A stretch of 64,000 bases of DNA from Acidipila sp. EB88. Its GTDB lineage: Bacteria > Acidobacteriota > Terriglobia > Terriglobales > Acidobacteriaceae. Below, one piece after another: positions 26,913 to 35,617 of the stretch. Position numbers and translations under genes: made by a program. The notes under the pieces were generated by a model. The model was not told the origin of the DNA and ran no database searches. It worked only from the letters and a program-made list of their open reading frames with translations. Numbering within the stretch: the stretch's first letter is position 1; each line of letters starts with the position of its first letter. The stretch lies in the NCBI RefSeq assembly GCF_003858395.1, contig NZ_QWEV01000005.1:2666001-2730000 (forward strand), read 5' to 3'.

Positions 26913-27688
26913 TGCGCAGCCACCGAGGGGTGCTCGCCGGTCCACTGCAGCAGCGCGGCGGCAAGCGCGTCCACGATGCGGCCCTGGTAGGCGGCATCGT
27001 CGATCGCTGCGGGCCGGTTGCCGTGCGTGGTGGCGCGGAGCGGCGCGACTTCAACCGCGACCGCGGGGCACCGGAGAGCGTCAAGCGGCGCGAGCCGGAC
27101 CCGGCCCAGCGTGAAGGGAAGCGCGGCTGCGCCGAGCGCGGCGCTGATGTCGGACGCGAGCTTGAGGCTGTCGGTAGCGAACGGCGCGCCGGCGGTGCTC
27201 CACGGCACCAGCCCCTGCGTCACGGGGGCCGCCTGCTCAAGCGAAGAAGTGTAGATGTGAACGCCGGAACCGCTGGCCGTGGCGTGCAGCACCACGCAGG
27301 CGGTGGGGCGCGCGTGGTTGGCCTCGCCTGCGCGGGCATCGGCAGAAGGGTTGGTGTCGGCTTCGCGGGTGGTAACGACGTGCATGCCCCGCGCGGTCAG
27401 CGCGGACCGGAGCCGAATAGACAGATCGAGCACGAGGTTCTTTTCGAGCAGCTGCGAGCTCAGCAGTGTGCCGGTCTCCGAGCCGCCGTGCGCCGCATCG
27501 AGCACGACCGTAGCAGCGGCCCCGGCCGGAGCCTGCGCCATGGCAGCGGATGCCGGCAGCACCGCGAGGCCGGCGAAGGCGAGCAGAGCGCGGTATCGGC
27601 GGGCACTTTGCGAATACACACTTGGAGCGCGCGCCTGCCTCGTTCCCCATCCTCGCTGTGCAGCATCAATGCATGGCTTGCCCGGCAA
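26909..27688 (-). CDS. N-acetylmuramoyl-L-alanine amidase (Amidase_3 type)
   Basis: Exported zinc amidase cutting the bond between MurNAc and the stem peptide. After an N-terminal membrane/signal segment (about residues 33-51), the zinc ligands appear in order: His in LDAAHGGSETG, Glu in SQLLEKNLVLDL, His in CVVLHATAS. The catalytic-type Glu is in AVAVEVAPL. The usual SIHxNA motif is altered to VLHATA, so the domain is divergent but keeps its key residues. It starts with TTG, with GGAAGG just upstream, and is coupled to the GerMN gene. Confidence 0.83.
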   Translation of the reverse strand: MPGKPCIDAAQRGWGTRQARAPSVYSQSARRYRALLAFAGLAVLPASAAMAQAPAGAAATVVLDAAHGGSETGTLLSSQLLEKNLVLDLSIRLRSALTARGMHVVTTREADTNPSADARAGEANHARPTACVVLHATASGSGVHIYTSSLEQAAPVTQGLVPWSTAGAPFATDSLKLASDISAALGAAALPFTLGRVRLAPLDALRCPAVAVEVAPLRATTHGNRPAAIDDAAYQGRIVDALAAALLQWTGEHPSVAAQ

Positions 27689-27781
27689 AGCTTCCTTCCT
27701 TTCCGCCCGGGCTCGACTCCGCCCGAGCCCGATGCGGAAGCTTCTGCGCTCCCGCCGACCCTACTGTGCGACCCTGTCCGC

Positions 27782-29266
27782 TCAGGCTTCGCGGCTGCCC
27801 GGCGAGCCGGCCGGCTGTTCATCGAGGGCGTAGATAGCCAGGCCGCTCAGCAGCTTGGGATAGAAGTCAGTGGACTTCTGCGGCATGACCTCGCCGGCAA
27901 AGCTGTTTTCCCGCAGCTGTTCAAGCGTTACCGGATTGACCAGGAACGCCAGTTCGGCGTCACCGCGAAGCACCGCGGCAACGGCATCGGCGGCCTCGCG
28001 CGCGTACTGCACGTACTCCCCGGCCTTGACTGCTTCGGGACTGATCCCGAGCAGCCCGTGCAGAATGGCGTCGTGCAGCACCACCAGGTCGAGCTGTCGC
28101 TTGCGCGCGGGTACCTGCGGCAGCGCTCGCTCGCGCGCTTCGGCATCAAGCGAGAGCATCAGAACCTGGTCGCGCAGAACGGCCAGTATTGTGGAGGTGT
28201 TAGGGCCGGCTGCTGCCGTGTGCTCTGCCAGCGCGGCGAACAGGGCGTCCGGCTGGCGCGGATCCACGGCGAGCAGCTCGACCCGGGTGCACAAAGCTTC
28301 CGCCGCCTGGAGGAATGCCTGCGGATCGAAGGAGCGGAGACCGCTCACGATGCGATGGGTCGGCAGGATGTGGAGGCCGACACTGTCCATGTTGTGAAAG
28401 CACATCAACACCGCGGCTTCCGGGTAGGCGGGCTCGGCGAGTGCGGCAAGCGCGGGATTGCCAAGGCTGGGGTGCTGGGCGGGCGCAGGGGTCCGGCTGT
28501 TGGCTGCGCGGCTCTCGCTGCCTGGTGTGCCGTGCTGTGCCTGGGCAGTCAAGGCTGTCGCCGGGGCCTGTTCCGCCGCGTACGCCAGCGCGGTTTCGTA
28601 CCGGTGATGGCCGTCGGCGATGATGAGCTTCTTGTCGCCAAGGGCGCCCTGGACCATGTTGATGGTGGCCGGGTCGCTGATGCGCCAGACCCGGTGCAGT
28701 GTTCCGAACTCGTCGGTCAATTCGATCTCGGGCACGGCTGCCGGTTTGCCCGCGGCGGGGAAGACCAGGGACTCCACCGTGTGCGCGGGATCGGAGTAGA
28801 GCATGAAGATCTGCCCGAAGTGCGCGCGGGTGGCGCGCAGCAGGTTGAGCCGGTCGACGCGGGCGCGCGTGTGCGTCTGCTCATGGCGAAACACCACGCC
28901 CTCGCTGTAGGGCGACACGGCACCGAGCGCGATCAGTCCGCGTCGTTCGGCGGTTTCGCCCGTGCCGGGAACCTGGAAGCGCTGGGCATAGGCAAAGACG
29001 CAGGGTTCCGGCTCTTCGGCCAGGACGCCGGCCTCTCGCCAGTCGGCGAAGTCGCGGGCCGCGCGGGTGTACACATCGTTTACGCCAGTCTCGTCGAAAA
29101 GCTCGGGCAGCCCGAGGATGATGCGCACGAGGTTGTAGGGGCTGCGGCTGTAGTAACTCTGCTGCATCGACGGGGTGATCTTGTCATAAGGCTGCGTAAC
29201 GCAGTCTTCCACGCGGACGAGCGAGGGGTTGTAGCGGAGGGCGCGGAAGGGAAAGATGCGAGCCAT
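27782..29266 (-). CDS. DUF1015 family protein
   Basis: A 494-aa cytosolic protein. DUF1015 signatures are MARIFPFRALRYNP, the TQPYDKITP motif, RHEQTHTRARVDRLNLLRAT, ADGHHRYETAL (a histidine-rich putative active site), and a conserved C-terminal AGEVMPQKSTDFYPKLLSGL. Family function is unproven; the histidine motif suggests a nucleotidyl- or phospho-transfer enzyme. The same frame stays open to 30955 but the conserved N-terminus fixes the start at 29266. A non-conserved Ala/Pro-rich insert sits at about residues 232-265. A TAGAAT at 29334-29339 (minus strand) is a possible -10. Confidence 0.87.
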   Translation of the reverse strand: MARIFPFRALRYNPSLVRVEDCVTQPYDKITPSMQQSYYSRSPYNLVRIILGLPELFDETGVNDVYTRAARDFADWREAGVLAEEPEPCVFAYAQRFQVPGTGETAERRGLIALGAVSPYSEGVVFRHEQTHTRARVDRLNLLRATRAHFGQIFMLYSDPAHTVESLVFPAAGKPAAVPEIELTDEFGTLHRVWRISDPATINMVQGALGDKKLIIADGHHRYETALAYAAEQAPATALTAQAQHGTPGSESRAANSRTPAPAQHPSLGNPALAALAEPAYPEAAVLMCFHNMDSVGLHILPTHRIVSGLRSFDPQAFLQAAEALCTRVELLAVDPRQPDALFAALAEHTAAAGPNTSTILAVLRDQVLMLSLDAEARERALPQVPARKRQLDLVVLHDAILHGLLGISPEAVKAGEYVQYAREAADAVAAVLRGDAELAFLVNPVTLEQLRENSFAGEVMPQKSTDFYPKLLSGLAIYALDEQPAGSPGSREA

Positions 29267-29560
29267 GCGGGGAGTCGTGTCCTTTGCGGTCGAAGGCTGA
29301 GCCGGCGGGTGAGCAGGCGCGGCGCGTTGCACGATTCTAGCGGGTCGCGTGCGGCCGGGGGCGGCGGGTCCATGGCGCAGATGTTCCTGGCAGGCTCTGA
29401 GAGAGTGGCCGGCAGTGCATGGCCGGTGGCTCATCGCGGCCTGGTCTCGCCCCGGGCGCTGCTCTCGGGCCTTTGCGGGATCGAGCAGCCGCAAGCAGAT
29501 GCGGGAATGCTCTGGCGCCTGCCATGGGTTGCGCGGTAGAACAAAGCAAGGGACACACAG

Positions 29561-30682
29561 ATGCAGAGAACGCCTCAAGTTGCGGGTTCCCGGAACAGAA
29601 AGCGGCCCACCCGGTCCGGGCTGCTGATTGCCCTGGTGGTGGTGGCGTACCTCGGGGTTTTTGCAGGCGGCCCCGTGTTGCTGGCGCAGAACCCCGCCCC
29701 GCTCGACCAGGTGCATGTGCCGCCGCCTCCTCCTCCCGGCGCGGCTCCGGGCGCCGCGCCCGGAAGCAAGGACGAAAAGCCGGTGCAGCAGCCCGCGCCG
29801 CTTGAGGGGGCCGCCGCGTTGAAGGCGCGCGCGAACGAGCGGATCCGGGTGGATGTGGACCTTACATTGATTCCCGTGACGGTGACAGATCCGATGAACC
29901 GTCTTGTGACCGGGCTCGAGAAGGAAAACTTCTTTATCTCGGAGAAGGGCACCGGCTCCGAACAGTACCAGACGATCAAGACCTTTTCGACCGAGGATGC
30001 ACCGGTCTCGCTGGGGATCATCCTGGACCTGAGCGGCTCGATGACCAGCAAGTTCAACCGGTCGCGCCAGTCGATCCGCGCGTTCCTGAAAACAGCCAAT
30101 CCGCAGGACGAGTTTTTCGTGGTGGCGTTCAATGACAGGCCGGAGCTGATCGAGGACTTCACCTCGTCGGTGGATGACGTGGATGCGCGGCTGGCGATGA
30201 CCAAGCCCGGCAAGCGCACTGCGCTGCTGGACGCGATCTATTTCGGCGTGAACAAGATGAAGGACGCGAAGTATGCGCGCAAGGCGCTGCTGGTGGTTTC
30301 CGACGGCGGCGACAACCGGTCGCGCTACACCGAGGGCGAGGTGAAGTCGATCGTGCGTGAGAGCGATGTGCAGATGTACTCGATCGGGATCTTTGACGAG
30401 TTTGCGCCGACTACCGAGGAACGCCTCGGCCCGCTGCTGCTGAACGATCTGTGCGAAGAGACCGGGGGCAGGCTTTTCCGGGTGAATGACCTGAGCGATA
30501 TGGCGGATGTGGCGTCCAAGATCAGCGACGAGATCCGCGACGAGTATGTACTGGGTTACCGGTCCACCGATACCAAACGGGATGGCAAGTGGCGTAAAGT
30601 GAAGGTGCGGCTGGAGCCGCCACCGGGGCTTCCGCTGCTTACGGTGCATGCCCGATCCGGCTACTATGCCCCTGCCCAATAG
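29561..30682 (+). CDS. Secreted VWA protein, acidobacterial VWFA-related family (1)
   Basis: A 373-aa exported protein: N-terminal membrane/signal helix (about 19-42), a Pro/Ala-rich linker, the family's N-terminal beta region (LTLIPVTVTDPMNRLVTGL), then a von Willebrand factor A domain. The MIDAS motif DLSGS is at residues 156-160, with later metal-site residues in SDGGDNRS. It ends with the conserved YVLGYRST and RSGYYAPAQ. AAGGGA precedes the ATG. Such proteins are abundant in Acidobacteria and of unknown role. The second copy follows immediately, overlapping its 3' end. Confidence 0.88.
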   Translation: MQRTPQVAGSRNRKRPTRSGLLIALVVVAYLGVFAGGPVLLAQNPAPLDQVHVPPPPPPGAAPGAAPGSKDEKPVQQPAPLEGAAALKARANERIRVDVDLTLIPVTVTDPMNRLVTGLEKENFFISEKGTGSEQYQTIKTFSTEDAPVSLGIILDLSGSMTSKFNRSRQSIRAFLKTANPQDEFFVVAFNDRPELIEDFTSSVDDVDARLAMTKPGKRTALLDAIYFGVNKMKDAKYARKALLVVSDGGDNRSRYTEGEVKSIVRESDVQMYSIGIFDEFAPTTEERLGPLLLNDLCEETGGRLFRVNDLSDMADVASKISDEIRDEYVLGYRSTDTKRDGKWRKVKVRLEPPPGLPLLTVHARSGYYAPAQ

Positions 30683-31850
30683 ACATCTCGCCCTTCTGTT
30701 GCTGCTCGTGTTGCCGATGGCTGTGCCTGCGCAAGGTGCGCAGGTTGCTTCCCAGGCCGCACCGCCGCCTGCTGCCGCGCCGGCGCAAAGCCAGACATCT
30801 GCTTCGGCGCCGGTCATGCCCGCCGAGGTGCAGCAGCCGCTCGACGTGGAGCGGGACCCTGTACGCTCGCCCGACGAGGCCGACAATGCGGCCGTGAAGC
30901 CCGGGGCCGGGGTCGACGCAGGCGCTGCCGCCTCGCAAAGCGCCGACATCAGCAAGTCGGATGGCCGCTACACGCTGCGTCGCGACGTGCAGGAAGTGGT
31001 GCTCAACGCCACGGTGCTGGACGACCAGGGACACCTGGTGAACGACCTCGCCAAGGATGACTTTCACGTGTTCGAAGATGGCGTGCCGCAGACGCTGGCC
31101 TCGTTCCAGCACACGGATACGCCGGTGTCGATGGGCATCCTGGTGGACAACTCGGGTTCGATGCGGGCCAAGCGCGGCGCGGTGAATGCGGCGGCGCTGG
31201 ACCTGGTGCGCGCTTCCAACCCGCAGGATGAGGCCTTTATCGTGAACTTCTCCGATGAGGCGTTTATCGACCAGGATTTTACGAGCGACCTGAACAAGCT
31301 GCGCGACGGGCTGGCCCACTACGACTCCAAGGGCGGCACCGCTCTGTACGACGCCGCGGTGGCGTCGGCTGACGAGCTGAGCAAGGGCGCCAAGCGGCCC
31401 AAGCAGGTGATCCTGATCATCACGGATGGCGAGGACAATGCATCCGGGCTGACGCTGGAGCAGACGATTCGCCGCGTGCAGGACCTGCAGGGTCCGATCG
31501 TGTACTGCATCGGGCTACTGTTCGGCGATGACGGAGGCGGGCACGAGGCCAAGCAGGCCAAGCGCGCGCTGCAGTTGCTGGCGCAGGAAACCGGCGGGAT
31601 TGCGTATTTCCCACGGGCACTGGGCGATGTGGACGCGATCGCGGACGAGGTGGCCAAGGATATTCGCTCGCAGTACACGCTGGGGTACCACTCCACCAAG
31701 CCGGCGGCACTGGGCGGATTTCGACAGGTCAAGGTGATGGCGCATCCCAATGGGGGCAAGAAAAGCCTGAACGTGCGGACGCGCAGCGGGTATTACCCGA
31801 AGACCGCGGCTGCAGGTGCACCGGAAACCGCTGCGCAGGGCAGCAAATAA
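30666..31850 (+). CDS. Secreted VWA protein, acidobacterial VWFA-related family (2)
   Basis: A tandem paralogue of the preceding gene, 394 aa from ATG 30666. It has a signal peptide (HLALLLLLVLPMAVPAQG), an Ala/Gln/Pro-rich linker, the beta region VVLNATVLDDQGHLVNDL, and a VWA domain with MIDAS DNSGS at about 161-165 and DGEDN. It ends TLGYHST and RSGYYPK, as in copy 1. The start overlaps the end of copy 1 by 17 bases, so expression is probably coupled; an ATG six codons upstream is also possible. Divergence between the copies is high outside the VWA core. Confidence 0.87.
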   Translation: MPLPNRHLALLLLLVLPMAVPAQGAQVASQAAPPPAAAPAQSQTSASAPVMPAEVQQPLDVERDPVRSPDEADNAAVKPGAGVDAGAAASQSADISKSDGRYTLRRDVQEVVLNATVLDDQGHLVNDLAKDDFHVFEDGVPQTLASFQHTDTPVSMGILVDNSGSMRAKRGAVNAAALDLVRASNPQDEAFIVNFSDEAFIDQDFTSDLNKLRDGLAHYDSKGGTALYDAAVASADELSKGAKRPKQVILIITDGEDNASGLTLEQTIRRVQDLQGPIVYCIGLLFGDDGGGHEAKQAKRALQLLAQETGGIAYFPRALGDVDAIADEVAKDIRSQYTLGYHSTKPAALGGFRQVKVMAHPNGGKKSLNVRTRSGYYPKTAAAGAPETAAQGSK

Positions 31851-31891
31851 CAGGCGCGATCGTGGCCTCAGACAGAAAGAGGGTTTTGCAG

Positions 31892-32203
31892 ATGGCGCAA
31901 TGTGAAGAGCAGGGCTTTTCCGGGGTAACCAGCGAGCATTTCGCCCTGTTCCTGAAAAAGGGACAGCAGCTGGGATTGCCCGGGCTGAATGGCACGGGGT
32001 ATACAGGCGAGGCATCGCACATGGGTGTGACCATTCGCTGGAGCTACGTGGAGGCATCGCAGACGCTTTCAGTGCAGTGCGTGCAATCGCCGATGCTGCT
32101 GCCCTGCTCGCTGATCAACGGCAAGATCCGGGACGCGGTGCAGTCGGTGCTGGCGAGTGCGCCCGGGCTCGGAGTGGTCTCGGCGCCCGAGCAGAAGGCG
32201 TAG
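31892..32203 (+). CDS. Small conserved-looking hypothetical protein
   Basis: A 103-aa soluble protein with no recognised family. Visible elements: TSEHFALFLKKG, a GxTG-like GYTGEASHMGVTIRW segment and a Cys/Pro-rich end of the core (VQCVQSPMLLPCSLINGKI). ATG 31892 was chosen because AAGAGGG lies eight bases upstream; a GTG at 31862 gives 113 aa. It ends three bases before the cysteine-synthase-like gene. Codon pattern fits the neighbours, so it is likely real. Confidence 0.6.
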   Translation: MAQCEEQGFSGVTSEHFALFLKKGQQLGLPGLNGTGYTGEASHMGVTIRWSYVEASQTLSVQCVQSPMLLPCSLINGKIRDAVQSVLASAPGLGVVSAPEQKA

Positions 32204-32206
32204 CGC

Positions 32207-33184
32207 GTGGCGGATGCTGCCGCGGAAGCAAGCAGACTGCGCGTGGCCAGCAGCATCCTGGAGCTGATCGGGGAAACACCGATGCTCGAGATGCGCCGGC
32301 TCACGCCCACGCCGCAGGACAATACTGGATCGCCGGGGCGCGCCGCGCTGTTTGCCAAACTTGAATTTCTGAACCCTGGCGGGAGCGTCAAGGACCGCGC
32401 AGCGCTCGGCATCGTGCTGGACGGGGAGCGGCGCGGCGCGCTGCGCCCGGGCATGACCATCGTCGAGGCCACTGCCGGCAACACGGGCGTGGGCCTGGCG
32501 CTGGCTGGCATCAACCGCGGCTTCAAGGTCATCCTTTATGTTCCGGAAGGTTTTGCCGAGGAGAAGTGCACGCTGATGCGCGCGTTTGGCGCGGAGGTGA
32601 TCCGCACTCCGGAGGCGGACGGCATTCGCGGGGCGATCCGGATGGCGCGGGAGCTGGCGGCAAGCGACCCTCAGTGCTTCCTGGCCGGGCAGTTTGAGAA
32701 CCAGGCCAACCCGGTATTTCACTACGAGACCACCGCCCGTGAACTGTGGGAGCAGATGGACCGCCGCGTGGATGCGTTTGTGGCCGGAGTCGGCACCGGG
32801 GGCACCTTTACCGGGGTCGCGAGGTTCTTGAAAGAGCAGGATCCGCGCATCCTCACGATGGCGGTCGAGACCGAGGGGTCCGTGCTGCAGGGTGGCGAAC
32901 CGGGGCGGCACCGCGTGGAAGGCATCGGCGTGTCGTTTGTGCCGGGGACCTTTGACGGCACCGCAGCAGACGAGATCGTGCGCGTGATGGACGGGGACGC
33001 GTTCCGCATGGTGCAGCGACTGGCGGCGGAAGAGGGCGTGCTGGCGGGCTCGAGCGCAGGCGCTGCCGTGTTTGCGGCACTGCAGCTGGCGGAGCGGCTT
33101 GGGCCGGGCAAGCGCGTCGTGACCATCGTGCCGGACTCAGCAGAGCGCTACCTGTCGAAGCATATCTTCGAGGGCGGCGAGTAA
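32207..33184 (+). CDS. PLP-dependent cysteine synthase / cystathionine beta-synthase-like enzyme
   Basis: Fold type II PLP enzyme of 325 aa. The Schiff-base lysine is Lys62 in NPGGSVKDR, the substrate loop is ATAGNTG rather than the SGNTG most common in CysK, and the phosphate-binding loop is GVGTGGTFTG. The ligand serine is in AGSSAG. There is no C-terminal CBS domain. It could be O-acetylserine sulfhydrylase or a cystathionine-forming enzyme; the adjacent transsulfuration gene makes a reverse-transsulfuration pair plausible. The GTG start lies four bases after the upstream stop. Confidence 0.85.
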   Translation: MADAAAEASRLRVASSILELIGETPMLEMRRLTPTPQDNTGSPGRAALFAKLEFLNPGGSVKDRAALGIVLDGERRGALRPGMTIVEATAGNTGVGLALAGINRGFKVILYVPEGFAEEKCTLMRAFGAEVIRTPEADGIRGAIRMARELAASDPQCFLAGQFENQANPVFHYETTARELWEQMDRRVDAFVAGVGTGGTFTGVARFLKEQDPRILTMAVETEGSVLQGGEPGRHRVEGIGVSFVPGTFDGTAADEIVRVMDGDAFRMVQRLAAEEGVLAGSSAGAAVFAALQLAERLGPGKRVVTIVPDSAERYLSKHIFEGGE

Positions 33185-33185
33185 G

Positions 33186-33286
33186 AACCCCTGCGCGGGA
33201 GGCGGCCACTTCGTGGCGTGTGTACCTTGAGGCTTTGGTACTGCACGAGGACCCGTCCCGAAGGGACCGCGAGCCGCGCAGGCGGT
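33186..33286. repeat. Paired hairpin repeat, copy 3
   Basis: A arm at 33186-33225 (GCCAC-TTC-GTGGC, ending TGTGTAC) and inverted B arm at 33251-33286 (GTCCC-GAA-GGGAC, then GAGCCGCGCAGGCGG), about 25 bases apart. It begins two bases after the stop of the cysteine-synthase-like gene and ends about ten bases before the -10 box of the next gene. Confidence 0.85.
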
Positions 33287-33296
33287 TTTGGCCTGA

Positions 33297-33302
33297 TACC
33301 TT
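33297..33302 (+). promoter_or_regulatory. -10 box of the transsulfuration gene, leaderless spacing
   Basis: TACCTT, six bases before the ATG at 33309. No Shine-Dalgarno exists between the box and the start, and a -35 would fall inside the hairpin repeat. Confidence 0.45.
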
Positions 33303-33308
33303 GAAGCC

Positions 33309-34457
33309 ATGGCTGGATTTTCCACGCGTGCAATTCATGATGGGCAGGAGCCGGACGCAACGACCGGCGCTGTGAACGTACCGATTTATCTTTCTTCGAC
33401 GTATGCGCAGGAGGAGATCGGCAAGCATAAAGGCTGGGAGTACTCGCGGGTATCGAACCCGACGCGGGACGCGCTTGAGGCCAACCTGGCCTCGCTTGAG
33501 GGTGGCACCAGCGCGCATGTGTTTGCGAGCGGCATGGCCGCGATCTCGGCGATGGTGACGCTGCTGAAGACGGGCGACCACGTGGTGTGCGGCGAGAATG
33601 TCTACGGGGGCACGCCGCGCCTGTTTGACCAGATCGTCGCGGGCTACGGCATCGAGTTCTCGTACGTGGATACCTCGGACCCGGTGGCGCTACGGGCCGC
33701 GCTCCGGCCCAATACGAAGCTCGTGCATATCGAAACACCGACCAATCCGCTGATGACGCTGACGGACATCCGGCAGGCCGCCGAGATCTGCCATGCGCAC
33801 AACCCGGATCTTGATCTCGCTGTCGACAACACTTTTATGTCGCCGTACTTTCAGCAGCCCATTGCGCTGGGTGCGGACCTGGTAATGCACTCGACCACCA
33901 AGTATCTGAACGGCCACTCGGACGGGCTGGGCGGGGTGCTGGTCGGGACGAAGCCCCGGCACAAGGAGCAGTTCGCATTTATCCAGAAGTGCACGGGCGG
34001 CATTCTTTCGCCGTTCGAGGCGTGGCTGGTGATGCGCGGTATCAAGACGCTGGCGGTGCGGATGCGCGAGCATGACCGCAACGGCCGCGCGATTGCGGCG
34101 CTGCTGGAAGCGCACCCGGCGGTGGAGCGGGTGTGGTACCCGGGGCTGCCGACGCACCCGCAGTATGCGCTGGCCAAGAGCCAGATGAGCGGCTTTGGCG
34201 GGATGATCGCGTTCGAGATGGGCTCGCTGGAACGGGCAAACCGGTTCCTGACAAAGCTGACGGTGTGCACGCTGGCCGAGTCGCTGGGTGGCGTGGAGAC
34301 GCTGATCTCGCACCCGGCCACGATGACGCACGCGGCGATAGGTCAGGAGGCGCGCACGCGGCTCGGGATCACGGACGGCATGGTGCGCATCTCGGTCGGG
34401 ATTGAAGACCTTGCGGACCTGGAAGCAGACCTGCAGCAGGCGCTCAACAGCCTGTAG
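33309..34457 (+). CDS. Trans-sulfuration PLP enzyme (cystathionine gamma-synthase/gamma-lyase family)
   Basis: Cys/Met metabolism PLP enzyme of 382 aa. The Schiff-base lysine is Lys198 in MHSTTKYLNGHSD, the PLP-stacking tyrosine is in NVYGG (residues 97-101), and YSRVSNPT and SLGGVETL are conserved. Members interconvert cystathionine, homocysteine and cysteine, and sequence alone does not separate synthase from lyase. With the upstream cysteine-synthase-like gene it may run reverse transsulfuration. It is probably transcribed separately from a -10 box next to the repeat. Confidence 0.9.
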   Translation: MAGFSTRAIHDGQEPDATTGAVNVPIYLSSTYAQEEIGKHKGWEYSRVSNPTRDALEANLASLEGGTSAHVFASGMAAISAMVTLLKTGDHVVCGENVYGGTPRLFDQIVAGYGIEFSYVDTSDPVALRAALRPNTKLVHIETPTNPLMTLTDIRQAAEICHAHNPDLDLAVDNTFMSPYFQQPIALGADLVMHSTTKYLNGHSDGLGGVLVGTKPRHKEQFAFIQKCTGGILSPFEAWLVMRGIKTLAVRMREHDRNGRAIAALLEAHPAVERVWYPGLPTHPQYALAKSQMSGFGGMIAFEMGSLERANRFLTKLTVCTLAESLGGVETLISHPATMTHAAIGQEARTRLGITDGMVRISVGIEDLADLEADLQQALNSL

Positions 34458-34493
34458 CGCGAGTTCTGGAGAAGCAACGTCGGAGAAGCAAAG

Positions 34494-35567
34494 ATGAACG
34501 AGCAGGACGCGCTGGGGTCGTCAGGCGGGCAAACGCCGAGGCGGCGGAAGATTCTGTACGTGGCGCCGCTGGACGCCGGCAACACCTCGCTGTACCGGCT
34601 GGAGGCGTTTCGGCGACTCGGGCAGGAGATGATCCCTTTCGCGGCGGATGCCTTTGAGCCGAAGTCCCGGTACGTGGCCGCGCTGCGCTATCGCTACCCG
34701 GTCGGCCCGCTGATCAGCCGGGCGAACCGGGCGCTGCAGAAGGCCGTGCGCGAGCACAAGCCGGACGTGGTGTGGTTCGACAAGCCGGTGCACTTTCATG
34801 CGGGCACCATCGAGATGGTGAAGAGCACAGGCGCGACCACCGTCTGCTACAACCAGGACAATCCGTTCGGCCCGCGCAACGATGGCTGCTGGATGCAGTT
34901 TTACAAGGTGTACCGGCTGTTCGACCTGCACTGCCTGTTTCGCACGGTGGATGTGGAGCGCTACCGCGAGTGGGGCCTGCCGGCGATCAAGATCGCGCTG
35001 TCGTACGATCCGCTGCAGCATTTTCCACCGCCGGCCGGCTGGTCGGATGCCGACCGGGACCGAGGGCTGGCTTACACCGGCTCGCCGCTTGAAGACCGCC
35101 CGGAGTTTTTGCGCGGGCTCGGCGACACGTACGGGCTGCCGCTCTCAGTGGCAGGGCCTCGCTGGGACAAGGCATGGCCGGAAGAGCTGCAGAAGCGGTT
35201 TGTGTTTGGCGGCATGATGAAAGGCGGCGCGTATCGCGAGTCGATGTGGCGCTCGCGCATCAACATGGCGTTTGTGACGCGCAAGAACGAGGAAGACGTC
35301 GCGCATAAGTCGTTCGAGATCACGGCGTGCGCGCAGTTCCTGCTGGCCGAGCGATCGCCCGGGCACCTGGAAGCGTTTGAAGAAGACCGTGAAGCCGTGT
35401 TTTACGAGTCGCAGGAGGAGTGCGCGGACAAGGCGCGCTACTACCTGGAACACCCGGAGGAGCGTGAACGTATCGCCGCGGCAGGGCGCGCGCGGGCTGT
35501 GCGCTCCGGGTACAGCAATGACGCGCAACTTGCCAAGGTGCTGGGGCGTCTGGATGAAGCAACGTAG
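34494..35567 (+). CDS. CgeB-like glycosyltransferase
   Basis: A 357-aa GT-B fold protein resembling the CgeB / glycosyl transferase 1_2 group. After a short linker comes RRRKILYVAPLDAGNTSLYRLEAF, then a donor-side domain containing GLAYTGSPLEDRPEFLRGL and, near the end, KSFEITACAQFLLAERSPG with EERERIAAAGRARA, typical of this group. GGAGAAG precedes the ATG. No membrane segment is visible. The acceptor is unknown; such enzymes often modify polysaccharide or spore/surface components. It lies between amino-acid and t6A genes without functional linkage. Confidence 0.78.
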   Translation: MNEQDALGSSGGQTPRRRKILYVAPLDAGNTSLYRLEAFRRLGQEMIPFAADAFEPKSRYVAALRYRYPVGPLISRANRALQKAVREHKPDVVWFDKPVHFHAGTIEMVKSTGATTVCYNQDNPFGPRNDGCWMQFYKVYRLFDLHCLFRTVDVERYREWGLPAIKIALSYDPLQHFPPPAGWSDADRDRGLAYTGSPLEDRPEFLRGLGDTYGLPLSVAGPRWDKAWPEELQKRFVFGGMMKGGAYRESMWRSRINMAFVTRKNEEDVAHKSFEITACAQFLLAERSPGHLEAFEEDREAVFYESQEECADKARYYLEHPEERERIAAAGRARAVRSGYSNDAQLAKVLGRLDEAT

Positions 35568-35617
35568 ATGTTCCGGGACCGCCGGTCCCGCCGGGGAGCG
35601 GTCACGAGGTGAAGCAG

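Noticed and set aside
26354-29539. 1061-codon open frame on the + strand
   Set aside because: It is antisense to the GerMN, amidase and DUF1015 genes, has no ribosome site or family feature, and its composition is that of a shadow frame in GC-rich DNA.
29267-30955. Upstream extension of the DUF1015 frame on the minus strand
   Set aside because: The conserved DUF1015 N-terminus begins at 29266; the extension is antisense to the VWA gene and low in protein-like character.
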